Part shown: positions 51,216 through 63,368 of the stretch, piece after piece | Layout: each line of letters opens with the position of its first letter | Position numbering within the stretch: position 1 is the stretch's first letter | Assembly (NCBI RefSeq): GCF_000247815.1 | Contig: NC_021674.1 | Span: 34,630,612 to 34,694,611, forward strand | From: Ficedula albicollis | Taxonomy: Eukaryota; Chordata; Aves; Passeriformes; Muscicapidae | Direction of reading: 5' to 3' | DNA length: 64,000 nucleotides | Program-made: the position numbers and the translations under genes | Notes under the pieces: generated by a model | What the model was told of the DNA's origin: nothing | What the model saw: the letters and a program-made list of their open reading frames with translations, nothing else | Database searches by the model: none

Positions 51216-53963
51216 GTTATTCTAGTGGTGACATATCTTTCTCAGGAACACGTTTTTTAGACATAGTAGTGTTTTGAAGTACTTGATTTCATATGTGTTA
51301 GTCTAACATTTCCCCCAAAAAATTAAACAAAATATTAATTGCTGTATGTGTTTTTAAACAAAAGGCAGTAGATAAGTAAAATAAGACAGAAAACATTGTG
51401 TAGTAATTTATATCTTTTTGGTAAAACTAATCTTATTACGTTATTATTTCTTCTGCTACAAAAAAGATGGTTAATATACATCTTTCTGGTCAAGCTTTAA
51501 AAAATAGTGCCCAAAATATATCACAGGCTTACTTCATGCACTCCAGTAAAAATAGATGAAGGAATGCATTTAAAACTTCAACTCATGAAGTGTCTTTCAG
51601 ATGGATTAGCACGAATATCTGCTAGAAGTAAATTTATTTTTCAGATTGGTAATTAGTGTCTGAAGCCAAGTGCCACAATCCTTACTCCTATAATCCTCAA
51701 CCAGAGCATTATCAGCTTTCTGGCATTATTATCCCCTAGTTAATAATACCTAATAATTAGGGGTGTTGCAATCTAGGCACATATTCTTTCAAATTCTAGA
51801 GAAGAAATGTACAAAGGGTAGAAATTATATTGGCATCAATAATAGACGAAGGATTTGTTCTGATGGAATTGTAACAAGTAGCTGGCTATCATTCAAAGAT
51901 TAATAAAAAAGCAGTAGAAAATGATCTTTCCAACTTGTATACCAAAGTGTTTTCTGGACATGACTGATCGATGTGCAAATGTTGCAGATAATACAATTTA
52001 AGGGACACGGGGCCTCTGATGATGCAAAAATGGCAAGCATAATAAAAAATACCCTCTTTGCTGTAGTGATATGCATCTCTTATAGGCATTTGTTACAATT
52101 CAATATACCTAAAAGAATATTTTTTTGCTTTCTCTTTTGATTTGATAGTTCTTTTCATCGTTTTCATAATACTTCCATACATACAAAAGAAAAAAAATCA
52201 GCAAAATCAAGCTGAACAGAATGAAGTGTCTGAACAAATGAAAATATTCTTCATTTTTAGAGCAATATTTTAGATTTTCAAGCTTCTTGAGAAGAGATTT
52301 ATACAAAACATGAAGAGCATACGATTGTAGCTTTTTTTAATAGTCTTTTAAAATGAGTTTTATGTTTGTTGAAATATTTTCTTTTCTTTCTACGCAATCT
52401 TCTTTCAGCTGGCTCTTTTCCTTTTGAAGCTTTTCAATTAGATCTTCTTTTAATATTAAAATCAATTAAATGAAACACATCTTAATTAACTTACTCTATT
52501 GAGACTATTATATCTACATTTTCCTCATAGAAAGAAAATAATTCCCACTATGTACTTCAATTATTTACCCATATCTCTTGGTATTGTTTAATTGTTTCTG
52601 TTTTCTGGTCTAATTAGATTTTTAAGTAATCCATTTTTATTTCTACCTAAACCAAGGGAGAAACACATGTTTCATTATATGTAACTAATAATCTCATATA
52701 TTCCTGAATATAATAAAATTTACAAATCTGCCTGAACTATACACTTTGAATATTATAAATACACTGATTCCAGTGTTATTTCAAAACCAGTGAAAATCAA
52801 TTTTCAATAAAAAAATGTCTTCCTCAGCAAGGAAATAAAACACTTGGAAATTCTTTAGCAATACAAAACTGGTGATAAATCAAACTTATACTAATACCAC
52901 TGAAATGGAATATTTAATGAGAAAATTGTGGCAAGTGAATATGTTCGAGTAAAATTTTCAAGCAAAGAAAGCAATGTAATCGGAGCAAAATCTGTTAACT
53001 CACCGTTGAACTTTCCTTACAGGCATATACATCCTTGGATAGACAGCCCCTGGGTGTATTTGTAAGACAATCTGCCATCACTTCAGGATGCATTGCTTCC
53101 TACCACTGCCTCACAACCTTTCTTGGAGGTGCCTTCAGGTGTTACCCAGTCAGCAGCCTGCAGGGACACTGCCTGTTGCTCAGCCCCTCAACCACCAAGC
53201 AGAACCTGAATGTGGCAGACACAACTAAAGGCTGAAACAATCCAGACAGGGCTAGGGTCAATTGACAAAAGTTGAAATTGTGCTGAAATATGGATTTTAC
53301 CATTCCTGAAACACTCTGTCAAAAGCATTAAAGTATTATTAGCTTTGAGTTAATATATAAATATGTGCATTTAAGGCCAAATTGTCTTTTATTTCTGTAT
53401 ATAAGAGAGGGTAATACTTGTTATGTAATAATTTCTTTACCTATGTTTTCCAAAAGAAATTCATTGTATTTATTCAGCCTTAAATGTCCAGTAAAAATAG
53501 TAATTTCATTTACATGTGCACTGCTGTCCTTCAAACTTTCTATCAGCAGTTTTCTGTTTGGTCTTTCACAGAGCCATGAATGCGAGTGATATTACACACA
53601 GAGATCAAGTTCAGTAAGATGTCACGGAACTGCACCATAATCTACTTCACATTTGAACAAGCAAAAGATGGTAAGACACTGAACTACTGAGTCATGAGGG
53701 CTGTGCTTGGGAACAGCCTTTAAAAAACAATCTTTTTGTTTCATTATCAGAGATACTGTGTGGCATGGAAAGAGTTGGTGGGTATTCATACAGAAGTATT
53801 TGCTTATGTTGCACTTCCAGAAAATTATTAAAATGTTTTTTGTCTGATTATCTCAAACTTACTCTTTGGAAAATAGCATCTTTGTGTACTACACATCTGT
53901 GATGTTTTTTATTCTTTTACTTTTTCTCTTATTTTAATGTAAATACTGTTCTATATTGTTCTT
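51216..53963. other. Unassigned AT-rich DNA, no gene seen
   Basis: AT-rich unique sequence. A GC-richer patch with a 66-codon frame (53035-53235) is preceded by TTTCCTTACAG, an acceptor-like word, but no donor or known protein supports an exon. Confidence 0.55.
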
Positions 53964-53986
53964 ACACACACACACACACACACACA
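53964..53986. repeat. (AC)n dinucleotide microsatellite
   Basis: About eleven AC units, followed by GAGACACAAAATAA. Confidence 0.95.
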
Positions 53987-56900
53987 GAGACACAAAATAA
54001 ACCCATTCCTGCTTATGGGTTCTTACAAATGGAACATTCAGGATGTAAACAACTACAGGAGAACTTCTACTGGAAGTGTGAGAGCTTTGTGACACTCTGA
54101 CCAATGTCTAAAAACTAGCATTTTTGTTTTTTGGTATGTGTGTTTGCTTTCCACAGGGAATAAGGAAGGGGAAGGATGCCAAAGCAAATGAAAGAGGGGA
54201 AGCATTGGTATAGTTATTACAGTTAATTGAAACTATAATATTTGTACAAAAGAAAAATTTCAGATACTCAACAGCTATAAATCAGAATTGTTTTTTGTCA
54301 CATACATAAATTACACTGATTACAGAACGTACAGAAACTTGTATATTCCGTTGTTATAGTGACAAAGATGTTCGCATGGGGGTGGGATTGTACCGTAAAA
54401 GATACATCTTTTATCAGATGAACACCTCAGCAAAACTTCTTTGAAGGCAACAAATTTCCCTGGGAACTCAATAAGTAAGTTGCAGTAGCTCTGTTCTTGA
54501 AGTCCCTGCAGAGGTTATCATGAACACACCATTGCCAAATGAGAGACATGCCTTAATCTAACTACATGCAGTGCTGGAAGGAAACCACAAGAACCCTTAT
54601 CAGACATATTGAAAAAGTTACAGCACTTTATAGTCCATAGTAGCAAAACTTACTTTTCCCTCATTATTGTACATCTGACCTTGCATAAGTATGCAAAGAC
54701 TGTAAGTCTGCTGTTAAGAAGAATTATTGTTGCATCTTGCTGATGGTCCCAGGAATCCCCCTTCTACCCACACGTCTAACTGCTCTCTACCTAAGCTCAT
54801 GTAACTCACAGACTCCAGGGTGGTTCCTTATCCTTTACCATCAGGTAAGTAAGAGATGGGCTTTCAGTGTCACTGAATAGCTCACACCAACTTCAATGGG
54901 AATTTTCTGTGCAGAGTGAGACCCTGGATCCAAACACAACAAAATCTCCTGTGAAGCCCATCGGTGTCCCCAGGAGCTGAGGATGCTCAGAGCTCTTCAG
55001 ATTCAGCCTTTCAGGCCCGTGTCCTGGTACTGATGGGCAAAGTTTCCTCAGCACTGGTACTCAGGGAACTGCTGAAAAGGGAGGTAATATGCCATCAGAA
55101 ATTTTACTCTGAATATTAAAGCAATTTTATGAAGCTCAGCCTGAGATAAATAATTTATATTATTAACAAAAAAGAGGAATACAAGCAGACTGCATCAGAG
55201 AAGGGAAACATATCTTCTCAAAATCAAACAGAATATTCCTGTGATTATTTAGTGGTCTATTTTATCCTTATGACAGACTTCAAAAATTAACTGATGCCTC
55301 CAAGCATGCAAGTAATGGTCCTCTCAAAGCTGTGCTAGCCACATAATTCAGTGAAATCCAGGGGGATCCTTAATACAAACAGAACCCTGGAAAATGTTGT
55401 GGTCAGCATCAGCACACCAAGTAACTGCAATAAAAATGGACAGAATTTATAGCATAGAGCGTTTCGACTTAGAGTTAGCTATTACGTGGGATTGTTTGCA
55501 TTGCCTTCTTCAGTGCAGCATAAAATAAGTCAGCATTCTATTTACATCTGTATGAGAGAAATATCATTTGGGGAGCAGTTTGTTAAATAGCTGGAAATAG
55601 CAGTTTTATTACCCCCTGTGCATTGCTTTATATCCCTTTGTTTTGCTGGAGAAGGGTGAGCCCATGCTGCTCTGCTGACTCCTGCCCCTGCAGCTGCAGA
55701 ATCCATCCCACAGTTTCTGGGAAAGGGTAGAGGAGCAGGGCTCTCCATGCCTCTGCCACGTTTCTCCTCACATACATATAACAGGTCCTAAGGCAGCTGG
55801 AGAAGTAAACAGCAGCTGAATACTTTTCCTCCCTGTGCCTCCTTTTTGGTGCTCAGGATCCCCAGGATCTAAGGATACTTGAACTCTCAAGGCTCAGCTA
55901 TAGCTTATCCCTGACTTTCTGTTTCTCCCCCCATTTCCAGATGAGCTTTGTGGCTGTATTCCAAATATGCATTATTTGCCTTTCTTTTCAATCTTCTTCT
56001 TACTTTCAATTACACAGCCTTTCAGTCTCCGTGTTACAGATCTCTCTTCTCTGCTTTTTCCATCGTGATACCAAATCTCTCAGTGGGCTGCTTTTCAGTA
56101 CAGCATGCAATTTGTCACACACATGCACGAATTGCTCTTACCAGCTGAAAAGAGAAAAAAAAAATTAAAAGGGGGTGAAATACATTAATGGTGGTGATTG
56201 GACTTCCCTGAAAAGACTACTAATATCTGCAGCCTGATTCAACCACAGGGTGCTCTTTCCACAAGAACCTTACAGACATGCAAAGGGACTTGGGATTAAT
56301 GCCATAAAATTAATCCTCTTTAAATTTGGTTGAAGATGCTAAATACGTGTATTTATATATTTCTTTTTAGTCATTCCAGTATTCCTTGGTTTCAAATGGG
56401 AATCATAACAATGACAGCACAGCCAAAATGTGTCTCCCCTCTCAAAACAGAAAAACTCACATGCTGAGGCTCCTCTCTCAAGGGTGTAGCAGCTTTGGCA
56501 TGCCATCTTTTTTTCCTCTGGCATATTGCTTTGCAGCACTGTCCAGTTTTTGTATTGGCCTCCTGAGCTTTACAGCAATGAAAATCCAGAATAGTTTATA
56601 ACAAATAGTATAAATTTTATATATTACTTAGTCCTGTATCAAAAGACTACCTAGAGATCACAGCCTATGCCATATTCCCTTCCACCACAGACCGGACAAA
56701 TCCCTAATAAAATGTAGCCATTGGCCCTGAGATTTTAAATAAACAAGGTACAGTGTGAGGGAGGAAAGATGCTTAAGCCCTATTTGCATGCAAAGAACTG
56801 AAAAATTAGAGGCCTACCAAGATAGAAAAATTGTCTATGGAGAAGTCCCGAATGGCAGCGAGTTTCAGTGAAACTTCTTTTCTTCTTGTTGACATGTCAA

Positions 56901-58987
56901 ATATGTTTAAATATTTTGGTCTTGAAAAAATAAAAATAAATAAAAATTGAATGACAGAATATGAGAAGAAATGTATATATATATTAGAGTAGCAAAAAAT
57001 AAAGCAAAGACATACAACTTTCTGAGTAAACAAAGGTTTAAATTGTCAGCAGTGCTACTCAAAATATATCAGGGAGATTTAACCCTCTGAGCTTCTGAGA
57101 GACTAGAGTTTGAAAATCAATGGGCTTTAGAGCAGGACAAATGTCAGGTATTTTCATATTTGATAAAGGACACAATATTTTCAGTTTTTCTTTAATTCAG
57201 CCTGGAGAGAGAGGACTAAGTAGTGAACTTCAGCCAGCTGAAAGGATCAGTTAAAGTATAACTGATAAATTACAACAACTGCATTACCCACCTCAACACC
57301 CTTCTGCCCCTATGTGAGGCACTGGTGGGTACATCACACCATGCCAAATGCATAACCATTTCTGCTAAACATCTACAGATTGAGAGGTCAGATGTGGAAT
57401 GGGGAATCAGTACCAAATTGTTCTAGAAGACAAAACATGGACATTTTGTAGAAACTGATGGGTATACAAATACCAAACAGAAATGGAAGCATGAACAAGA
57501 GCAGATGCCACGTATTTCCTTGAATGACAGTAGGGAGTCTCCACTCTCTCTTGTCATTTTTCAAGCTGACAGGGAGGACTGACTCCAGCTGGATCAGATG
57601 TCACCCAGAATTACCAACCAGAAACCAGAACCAATGCAGATGCCCAGACTTCAACAATAAAGGCATGAAGGAAATATTAGGCAAATCTGCTGCACCCAGA
57701 TGTACACGGCTGTAATTGCTGAATGGCAAGGTGGGGAGGTACAGCTTTCTGCTTGTGCAACTATACACCATAATATCTGCACTGCTAAAGTTAATTACAG
57801 ATGCTAATGACAAAAGTTTTCAACCTACAGCCCCTGACACCAATCATGCACAAATATTTTGTGACAACAATTCAGCTACAGGCCAGCCCTGCTTTGTCTT
57901 GCACTCTGCTTGTGGAGGATTTGGAAAAGGCCTGCTGGAGTGCTGCTGAGCTCACACATGTGAACTCCTCCCATGTAGATCAGGGACTGGTGGGAAGTGC
58001 CATAAATATCCATGTCTCCTCCCACACCAAAAATATTGACTCTCCAGGCCTTGGGCTTGAGAAGCACTTCCAAATCCCGCAGGATATCCAAACTTCTGTG
58101 TGCCTTTTTGAGATGTAGTGATCTCAGTGGAAACTGCTCTAACAAAGAGAAACAACTGTTTTGGAATGTGTAATTTTAAAATGATCCACAAATAGTGACT
58201 ATGCCTGAGCACCGATGTGGAGCCACCCTTCATCCCAGGACGCTCCTCCTCCAATGTGAGATGCTTAAACATGTGCAAGGTGTTTGAATTTAAAATTTTT
58301 GAGGAGATTAAAATATTAAAAATTATTAGAAGATTAAAAATGATCTGTAGGATTTGTTTTTCCAGACAGGTGTTATTCCATAGAATTGTTCCATTGAGTT
58401 TTCACCAAGAACAGGAAACTAATCTCAAGACATTCTCTATTTCACTGCCCACCAGCGGAGGAGCTCTGACAAGGATTCTAGTTACAATGTAAACCCTGCC
58501 ATCACTTATATCCATGAAGAACTATTAAATTTAGTGGGACTCTATGAGACTTACTGGGTTCATAATTTGGCCATATTTATTTTCCTCATACATCCACAGT
58601 TTTAGCCTGTAAGCGCCGTATGCTTTATGCATCATATTTGTGTTCATAGCTTTTGCTTTCCTACAAAAATGCTTATTTAGATACATGGCTAAGAAGTTGT
58701 TGTTCAGCCTCATTTTTACTCTCCATCCTACAAATGAGTAAATGTCAGTTCTGGAGTGAGAAATGCCAGAAACTGGAATTTATTAAGCTTTTCTGTAAAA
58801 AATCAGCCAAACAAAAACTTGTCTCTTGTCCTACAAAAAGTTAGTGACCATCCTTGCTGTGTGTTGTGCAAATGTGACCACTTTGAAGCCAAATGCAAGG
58901 TGAGAGATGATGGCAGTATTTCTTTATTTGAGATCGTGTTTATTTTTTTTTTAAATCAGACCTTAAGAATATGTCTGATTTAAGATT
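53987..58987. other. Unassigned DNA with minor repeats
   Basis: About 5 kb without a supported gene. A (TA)n tract of about 12 bp is at 56973-56985. The part at 57500-57880 is complex, with TTAATTACAGATGCTAATGA, and may be regulatory. A cysteine-rich mini-ORF with a donor-like AAGGTGAGA lies at 58841-58905 and is discussed among the findings. Confidence 0.5.
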
Positions 58988-59007
58988 AATTGATTGATTG
59001 ATTGATT
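58988..59007. repeat. (ATTG)n tetranucleotide microsatellite
   Basis: About five ATTG units, pure. Confidence 0.93.
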
Positions 59008-60171
59008 ATGTGTGTCCATGGTTTGCTATCTGTATTTTAATAACTATAAATCAATGTAATATCGTCTTATGCACACTGACTTTCCCATTAAAGAAATAAA
59101 CCTGCCTTGCTTATTTTATGCTATGATGTATTTATTAAAGTTGCAGAAATTTCTTTTACAACCACAGTGAAGTAACAAAAAAAACCACCTTGTACTTCAA
59201 CATTTCTCTTCTGAGGCTGGGTATATTTCAGCAGCTTTGTGTATTTATGAACTGTGTTGTCCAAAATTTCCTAAATTATTAATCAAAACCAGTTGTGCAA
59301 ACTTGCCAAAGTCACTTGAAATATGAAAATAGTCAATCTCAGGTTCTAATGGATGGTATTCTCAAAGCCTAAAAGACTAAAATAACTCACAGAAATATGA
59401 TGATAAAATATTTTGCCATTAATAATCTATCAAGGGTCAAAAAATGATCAAGGAAATAGCTTTGACAAAGCACCAGTACAAGTGAGGAATACCTCAGTAG
59501 TAACAGTGTGAATAATGACACCCAGAGACACTTTTCATAATTTTCTATTTTGTTTTAGGTTTCTATATTAAATTATGTTGACATCAGGAAATTAATATTT
59601 TCCCACCACCAAAGCATTTAAAATATTCCCTAAAAAAGTAAAAAGTACTAATCACTGTACCTCATATTTAAGACTCCCATGGGAGCTGCCCGTGGAAGCA
59701 ATTGTAACCAAAATTGTGGGGCAATATCAAATCACTGATGAAAGATGAAAATCACCCAGTTTCAGAGAATCAAGAAAAAAATTGTGACAACGTGAATTCT
59801 TTGTTATCCTTCATGATGGGATAGTGAAAAGGCTGATGGATGAATAAAAGTGGACCATTATATGTTATATGAGTTAATATTGAGTTATTAGATATATGAG
59901 TTTGTTATATGAGTTTGACTCCTCCTTCTCATTGTTCTAACATCACTTTCCACACAGAATTTTTCTCTGCCAAGATTTTTAAGCAGGTAGACTTATAAGA
60001 GGCATGAAGTCATGAATATTCAGAGAATGAGTCAGGTTTTCACTGGTCTGGCTTTTTACTTGTACTGCAGTTGCAATATGTTTTATGTCATAATATCTGT
60101 ATGATATTGCAAAACACAACTTCCTCAAGGAAGCTAACTTGTGTAATGTTAGGGCTTGTCTTCCTTTATTT
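59008..60171. other. Unassigned AT-rich DNA, no gene seen
   Basis: No frame above 60 codons is of interest. TATATGAGTT recurs three times between about 59873 and 59919, a minor local repetition. Confidence 0.55.
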
Positions 60172-60340
60172 GCATGATGATTTTAAAATTGGTTTGGTGA
60201 TCTGTTTGCCACCAAGAGTTAGCAATAACCTAAAGCTTGCATGATGATTTTAAAATTGGTTTGGTGATTTGTTTGCCACTAAGAGTTAGCAATAACCTAA
60301 AGGGATCTGTTTGCCACCAAGAGTTAGCAATAACCTAAAG
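60172..60340. repeat. Tandem duplication: two 67-bp copies plus a 38-bp partial third
   Basis: GCATGATGATTTTAAAATTG starts at 60172 and 60239. The second half (GTTTGCCACCAAGAGTTAGC onward) appears a third time at about 60303-60340. Copy 2 differs from copy 1 at two sites (ATCTG/ATTTG, CACCAAG/CACTAAG). Copy 3 matches copy 1 there, so it was templated from copy 1 or predates the changes in copy 2. Confidence 0.95.
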
Positions 60341-61466
60341 CAATAAAAGATATCCTCAGCCAGCAGCTAAGACTATGACCTTAAAAATTATGTTAAATTC
60401 TAAGTATCTTGCCATCTCTTCTACCTTACATGCACAACACTTCCACTTACAGATAATCATAAGATCCCTGCTTTGTTTTTTCATTCTTTGGAACAACCAA
60501 AAATATAGACTCATGGATTTACATAAAAAAACATTCAAAATTGTCTGAAACTGAGTCTAGAAAATTTTCATTGACTCCACCAGGCCATTGGTATGTTGTT
60601 GAAAAACAGGCATTTTATGTTCCAATGAATCCATAATTGTGCCTCTGTTTATTTCTGCTGCCTGCTTTATACCCTCCTCTGCTGCTACCACTTTCATTTT
60701 GAGATAGACTGACCAACTCAGGCACTGTCCTCCTGAAACCTCTTCTGGCCTTAAAAATGAAAACTGCCAGGCTGGGGCAAATCACTGTACAGTTTATTCA
60801 TGTCAGTAGCTTAATGTTCTTATTAAGAACCGTGTGATTTATACTTCTGAAACTATGAAAAAATTTATGTCTCAGAAATTTAACTCCAAAGGAAAAAAAC
60901 AGGAAAAAACCCCAAACCTCAAAGCCTAAAATAACTTAATTTATTATCCAAGGTTAATTATGACACCATGATTTGGCAAAAAATTAATTTTCAATTTAAT
61001 AAGAATATATATATAGACTTTATGAACTTCCAGATTCCAGCAAGCTTTTCCCCACTCTTTTCTTGTTGGTTGTCTAAACAAAAAGCTCTGCTGGAAAATC
61101 TGCTGGGATGTCCTTTGACCTCTCAAGATATCGAAATGAAAGCTGCATCTCTGAGAGGTTAACTAGTCTGTGAAAGTACAGGTGCCTTATTTTTTTTTAA
61201 TACACTTTACACAGCCTGCATGTAAACCTCTTTGGGTTCATTAATCAATCATAAAATTGCTAATTAAGGGTTAGCATACCAACAACAGTTCTGACAGTTG
61301 ATATGCTACAGGTAATTACGTTGTTCTAATTATTTTTTGATGTTAAATTCATTCTCATATGACAGTCTTAGAATCCCTTTTTAAAGGGCTTCTGTTGCTA
61401 AAGAGCTTGCTTTTAGTTAAGAATAAAGAAAAAAATAGATTCTACCTCAAGATTAATCAAATTATA
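60341..61466. other. Unassigned AT-rich DNA, no gene seen
   Basis: Unique sequence with an (AT)5 tract near 61006. Short frames on both strands at 60944-61162 have no known domain. Confidence 0.55.
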
Positions 61467-61625
61467 GTTTAGTTACTTTTTTTTCTTCAATTTTATATGT
61501 TCTGCTTTACAGCCACTCTGTAACTGGAGGATTATAGGGAAAGTTGGTTTAGTTACTTTTTTTTCTTCAATTTTATATATTCTGCTTTCCAGCCACTCTG
61601 TAACTGGAGGATGATAGGGAAAGTT
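61467..61625. repeat. 80-bp tandem duplication (two copies)
   Basis: GTTTAGTTACTTTTTTTTC starts at 61467 and 61547, and both copies run to GATAGGGAAAGTT or GATTATAGGGAAAGTT. Three differences are visible (TATATGTTC/TATATATTC, CTTTACAG/CTTTCCAG, GGATTATAG/GGATGATAG). Confidence 0.95.
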
Positions 61626-62048
61626 TATTATAGAGGAGAGGAACTCAGTGATACAAAATGTTATTTTTACAATGTCTTATTTATAATATCTTTATCTAAT
61701 AGTAGCATATCATACCAAGATAAAAATGAGTAGGGAGGCCTCTGAAAGTTAAGAGCAGGTATTTTGCTTCATAGAGGGGGGTACTTTTACTAGCTTTGTG
61801 GTTACTAACGAGTAATTATAGAAGAGGCTGGGTAAAAACTCCAAAAACTTCATCCAAATTCTTTCCATGGTTGATCTCATTAAAAAAAACAAGAGGCTAA
61901 ATGTGACAATTTTCTGTCCCTCATGACACTTGAAGTTGTTCTGATTCAGAGTTTTGGTTAGGTGTATATCTTATTAGTGTAGGATTAAAATCATATTTAC
62001 TTGAAGTTTAATTGTAGAGTAAAGGTGTGTTACAGACAAAGAGAACAG
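61626..62048. other. Unassigned DNA before the (GAGAA)n array
   Basis: AT-rich unique sequence with no gene or repeat signal. Confidence 0.55.
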
Positions 62049-62192
62049 ATGGAAATACAATAACTCCTATTTCCTTACCTCTACAATATGTGAAGAGAGG
62101 AGAGGAGGGGAGGGCAAGGAGAGAAGAGAAGAGAAGAGAAGAGAAGAGAAGAGAAGAGAAGAGAAGAGAAGAGAAGAGAAGAGAAGAGAAGA
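62049..62192. repeat. First copy of flank plus start of (GAGAA)n
   Basis: Starts ATGGAAATACAATAACTCC and passes through a purine-rich seed (GAGGAGGGGAGGGCAAGGA) into about 14 GAGAA units from 62121. It is identical by eye to 62328-62471 on the other side of the N gap. Confidence 0.95.
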
Positions 62193-62327
62193 NNNNNNNN
62201 NNNNNNNNNNNNNNNNNNNNNNNNNNNNNNNNNNNNNNNNNNNNNNNNNNNNNNNNNNNNNNNNNNNNNNNNNNNNNNNNNNNNNNNNNNNNNNNNNNNN
62301 NNNNNNNNNNNNNNNNNNNNNNNNNNN
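62193..62327. other. Assembly gap (135 N)
   Basis: 135 undetermined bases interrupt the (GAGAA)n region. Because the flanking sequence is repeated on both sides, this is probably two overlapping contig ends left unmerged, not real missing DNA between two copies. Confidence 0.97.
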
Positions 62328-62399
62328 ATGGAAATACAATAACTCCTATTTCCTTACCTCTACAATATGTGAAGAGAGGAGAGGAGGGGAGGGCAAGGA
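62328..62399. repeat. Second copy of the flank, likely a false duplication
   Basis: Repeats 62049-62120 without visible difference. It leads directly into the main (GAGAA)n array. Confidence 0.85.
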
Positions 62400-63368
62400 G
62401 AGAAGAGAAGAGAAGAGAAGAGAAGAGAAGAGAAGAGAAGAGAAGAGAAGAGAAGAGAAGAGAAGAGAAGAGAAGAGAAGAGAAGAGAAGAGAAGAGAAG
62501 AGAAGAGAAGAGAAGAGAAGAGAAGAGAAGAGAAGAGAAGAGAAGAGAAGAGAAGAGAAGAGAAGAGAAGAGAAGAGAAGAGAAGAGAAGAGAAGAGAAG
62601 AGAAGAGAAGAGAAGAGAAGAGAAGAGAAGAGAAGAGAAGAGAAGAGAAGAGAAGAGAAGAGAAGAGAAGAGAAGAGAAGAGAAGAGAAGAGAAGAGAAG
62701 AGAAGAGAAGAGAAGAGAAGAGAAGAGAAGAGAAGAGAAGAGAAGAGAAGAGAAGAGAAGAGAAGAGAAGAGAAGAGAAGAGAAGAGAAGAGAAGAGAAG
62801 AGAAGAGAAGAGAAGAGAAGAGAAGAGAAGAGAAGAGAAGAGAAGAGAAGAGAAGAGAAGAGAAGAGAAGAGAAGAGAAGAGAAGAGAAGAGAAGAGAAG
62901 AGAAGAGAAGAGAAGAGAAGAGAAGAGAAGAGAAGAGAAGAGAAGAGAAGAGAAGAGAAGAGAAGAGAAGAGAAGAGAAGAGAAGAGAAGAGAAGAGAAG
63001 AGAAGAGAAGAGAAGAGAAGAGAAGAGAAGAGAAGAGAAGAGAAGAGAAGAGAAGAGAAGAGAAGAGAAGAGAAGAGAAGAGAAGAGAAGAGAAGAGAAG
63101 AGAAGAGAAGAGAAGAGAAGAGAAGAGAAGAGAAGAGAAGAGAAGAGAAGAGAAGAGAAGAGAAGAGAAGAGAAGAGAAGAGAAGAGAAGAGAAGAGAAG
63201 AGAAGAGAAGAGAAGAGAAGAGAAGAGAAGAGAAGAGAAGAGAAGAGAAGAGAAGAGAAGAGAAGAGAAGAGAAGAGAAGAGAAGAGAAGAGAAGAGAAG
63301 AGAAGAGAAGAGAAGAGAAGAGAAGAGAAGAGAAGAGAAGAGAAGAGAAGAGAAGAGAAGAGAAGAGA
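62400..63368. repeat. (GAGAA)~193 pentanucleotide array
   Basis: About 967 bp of pure 5-base repeat, all purine on the plus strand, ending GAGAGAACTCAC. The open frames of 453 and 344 codons over it are repeat peptides (REEKR and SSLLF). The purine-rich DNA in front of it probably seeded the array. The true length is uncertain because of the adjoining gap. Confidence 0.98.

Noticed and set aside
53035..53235. 66-codon ORF after an acceptor-like TTTCCTTACAG
   Set aside because: No matching donor and no known protein; a single acceptor-like word is weak.
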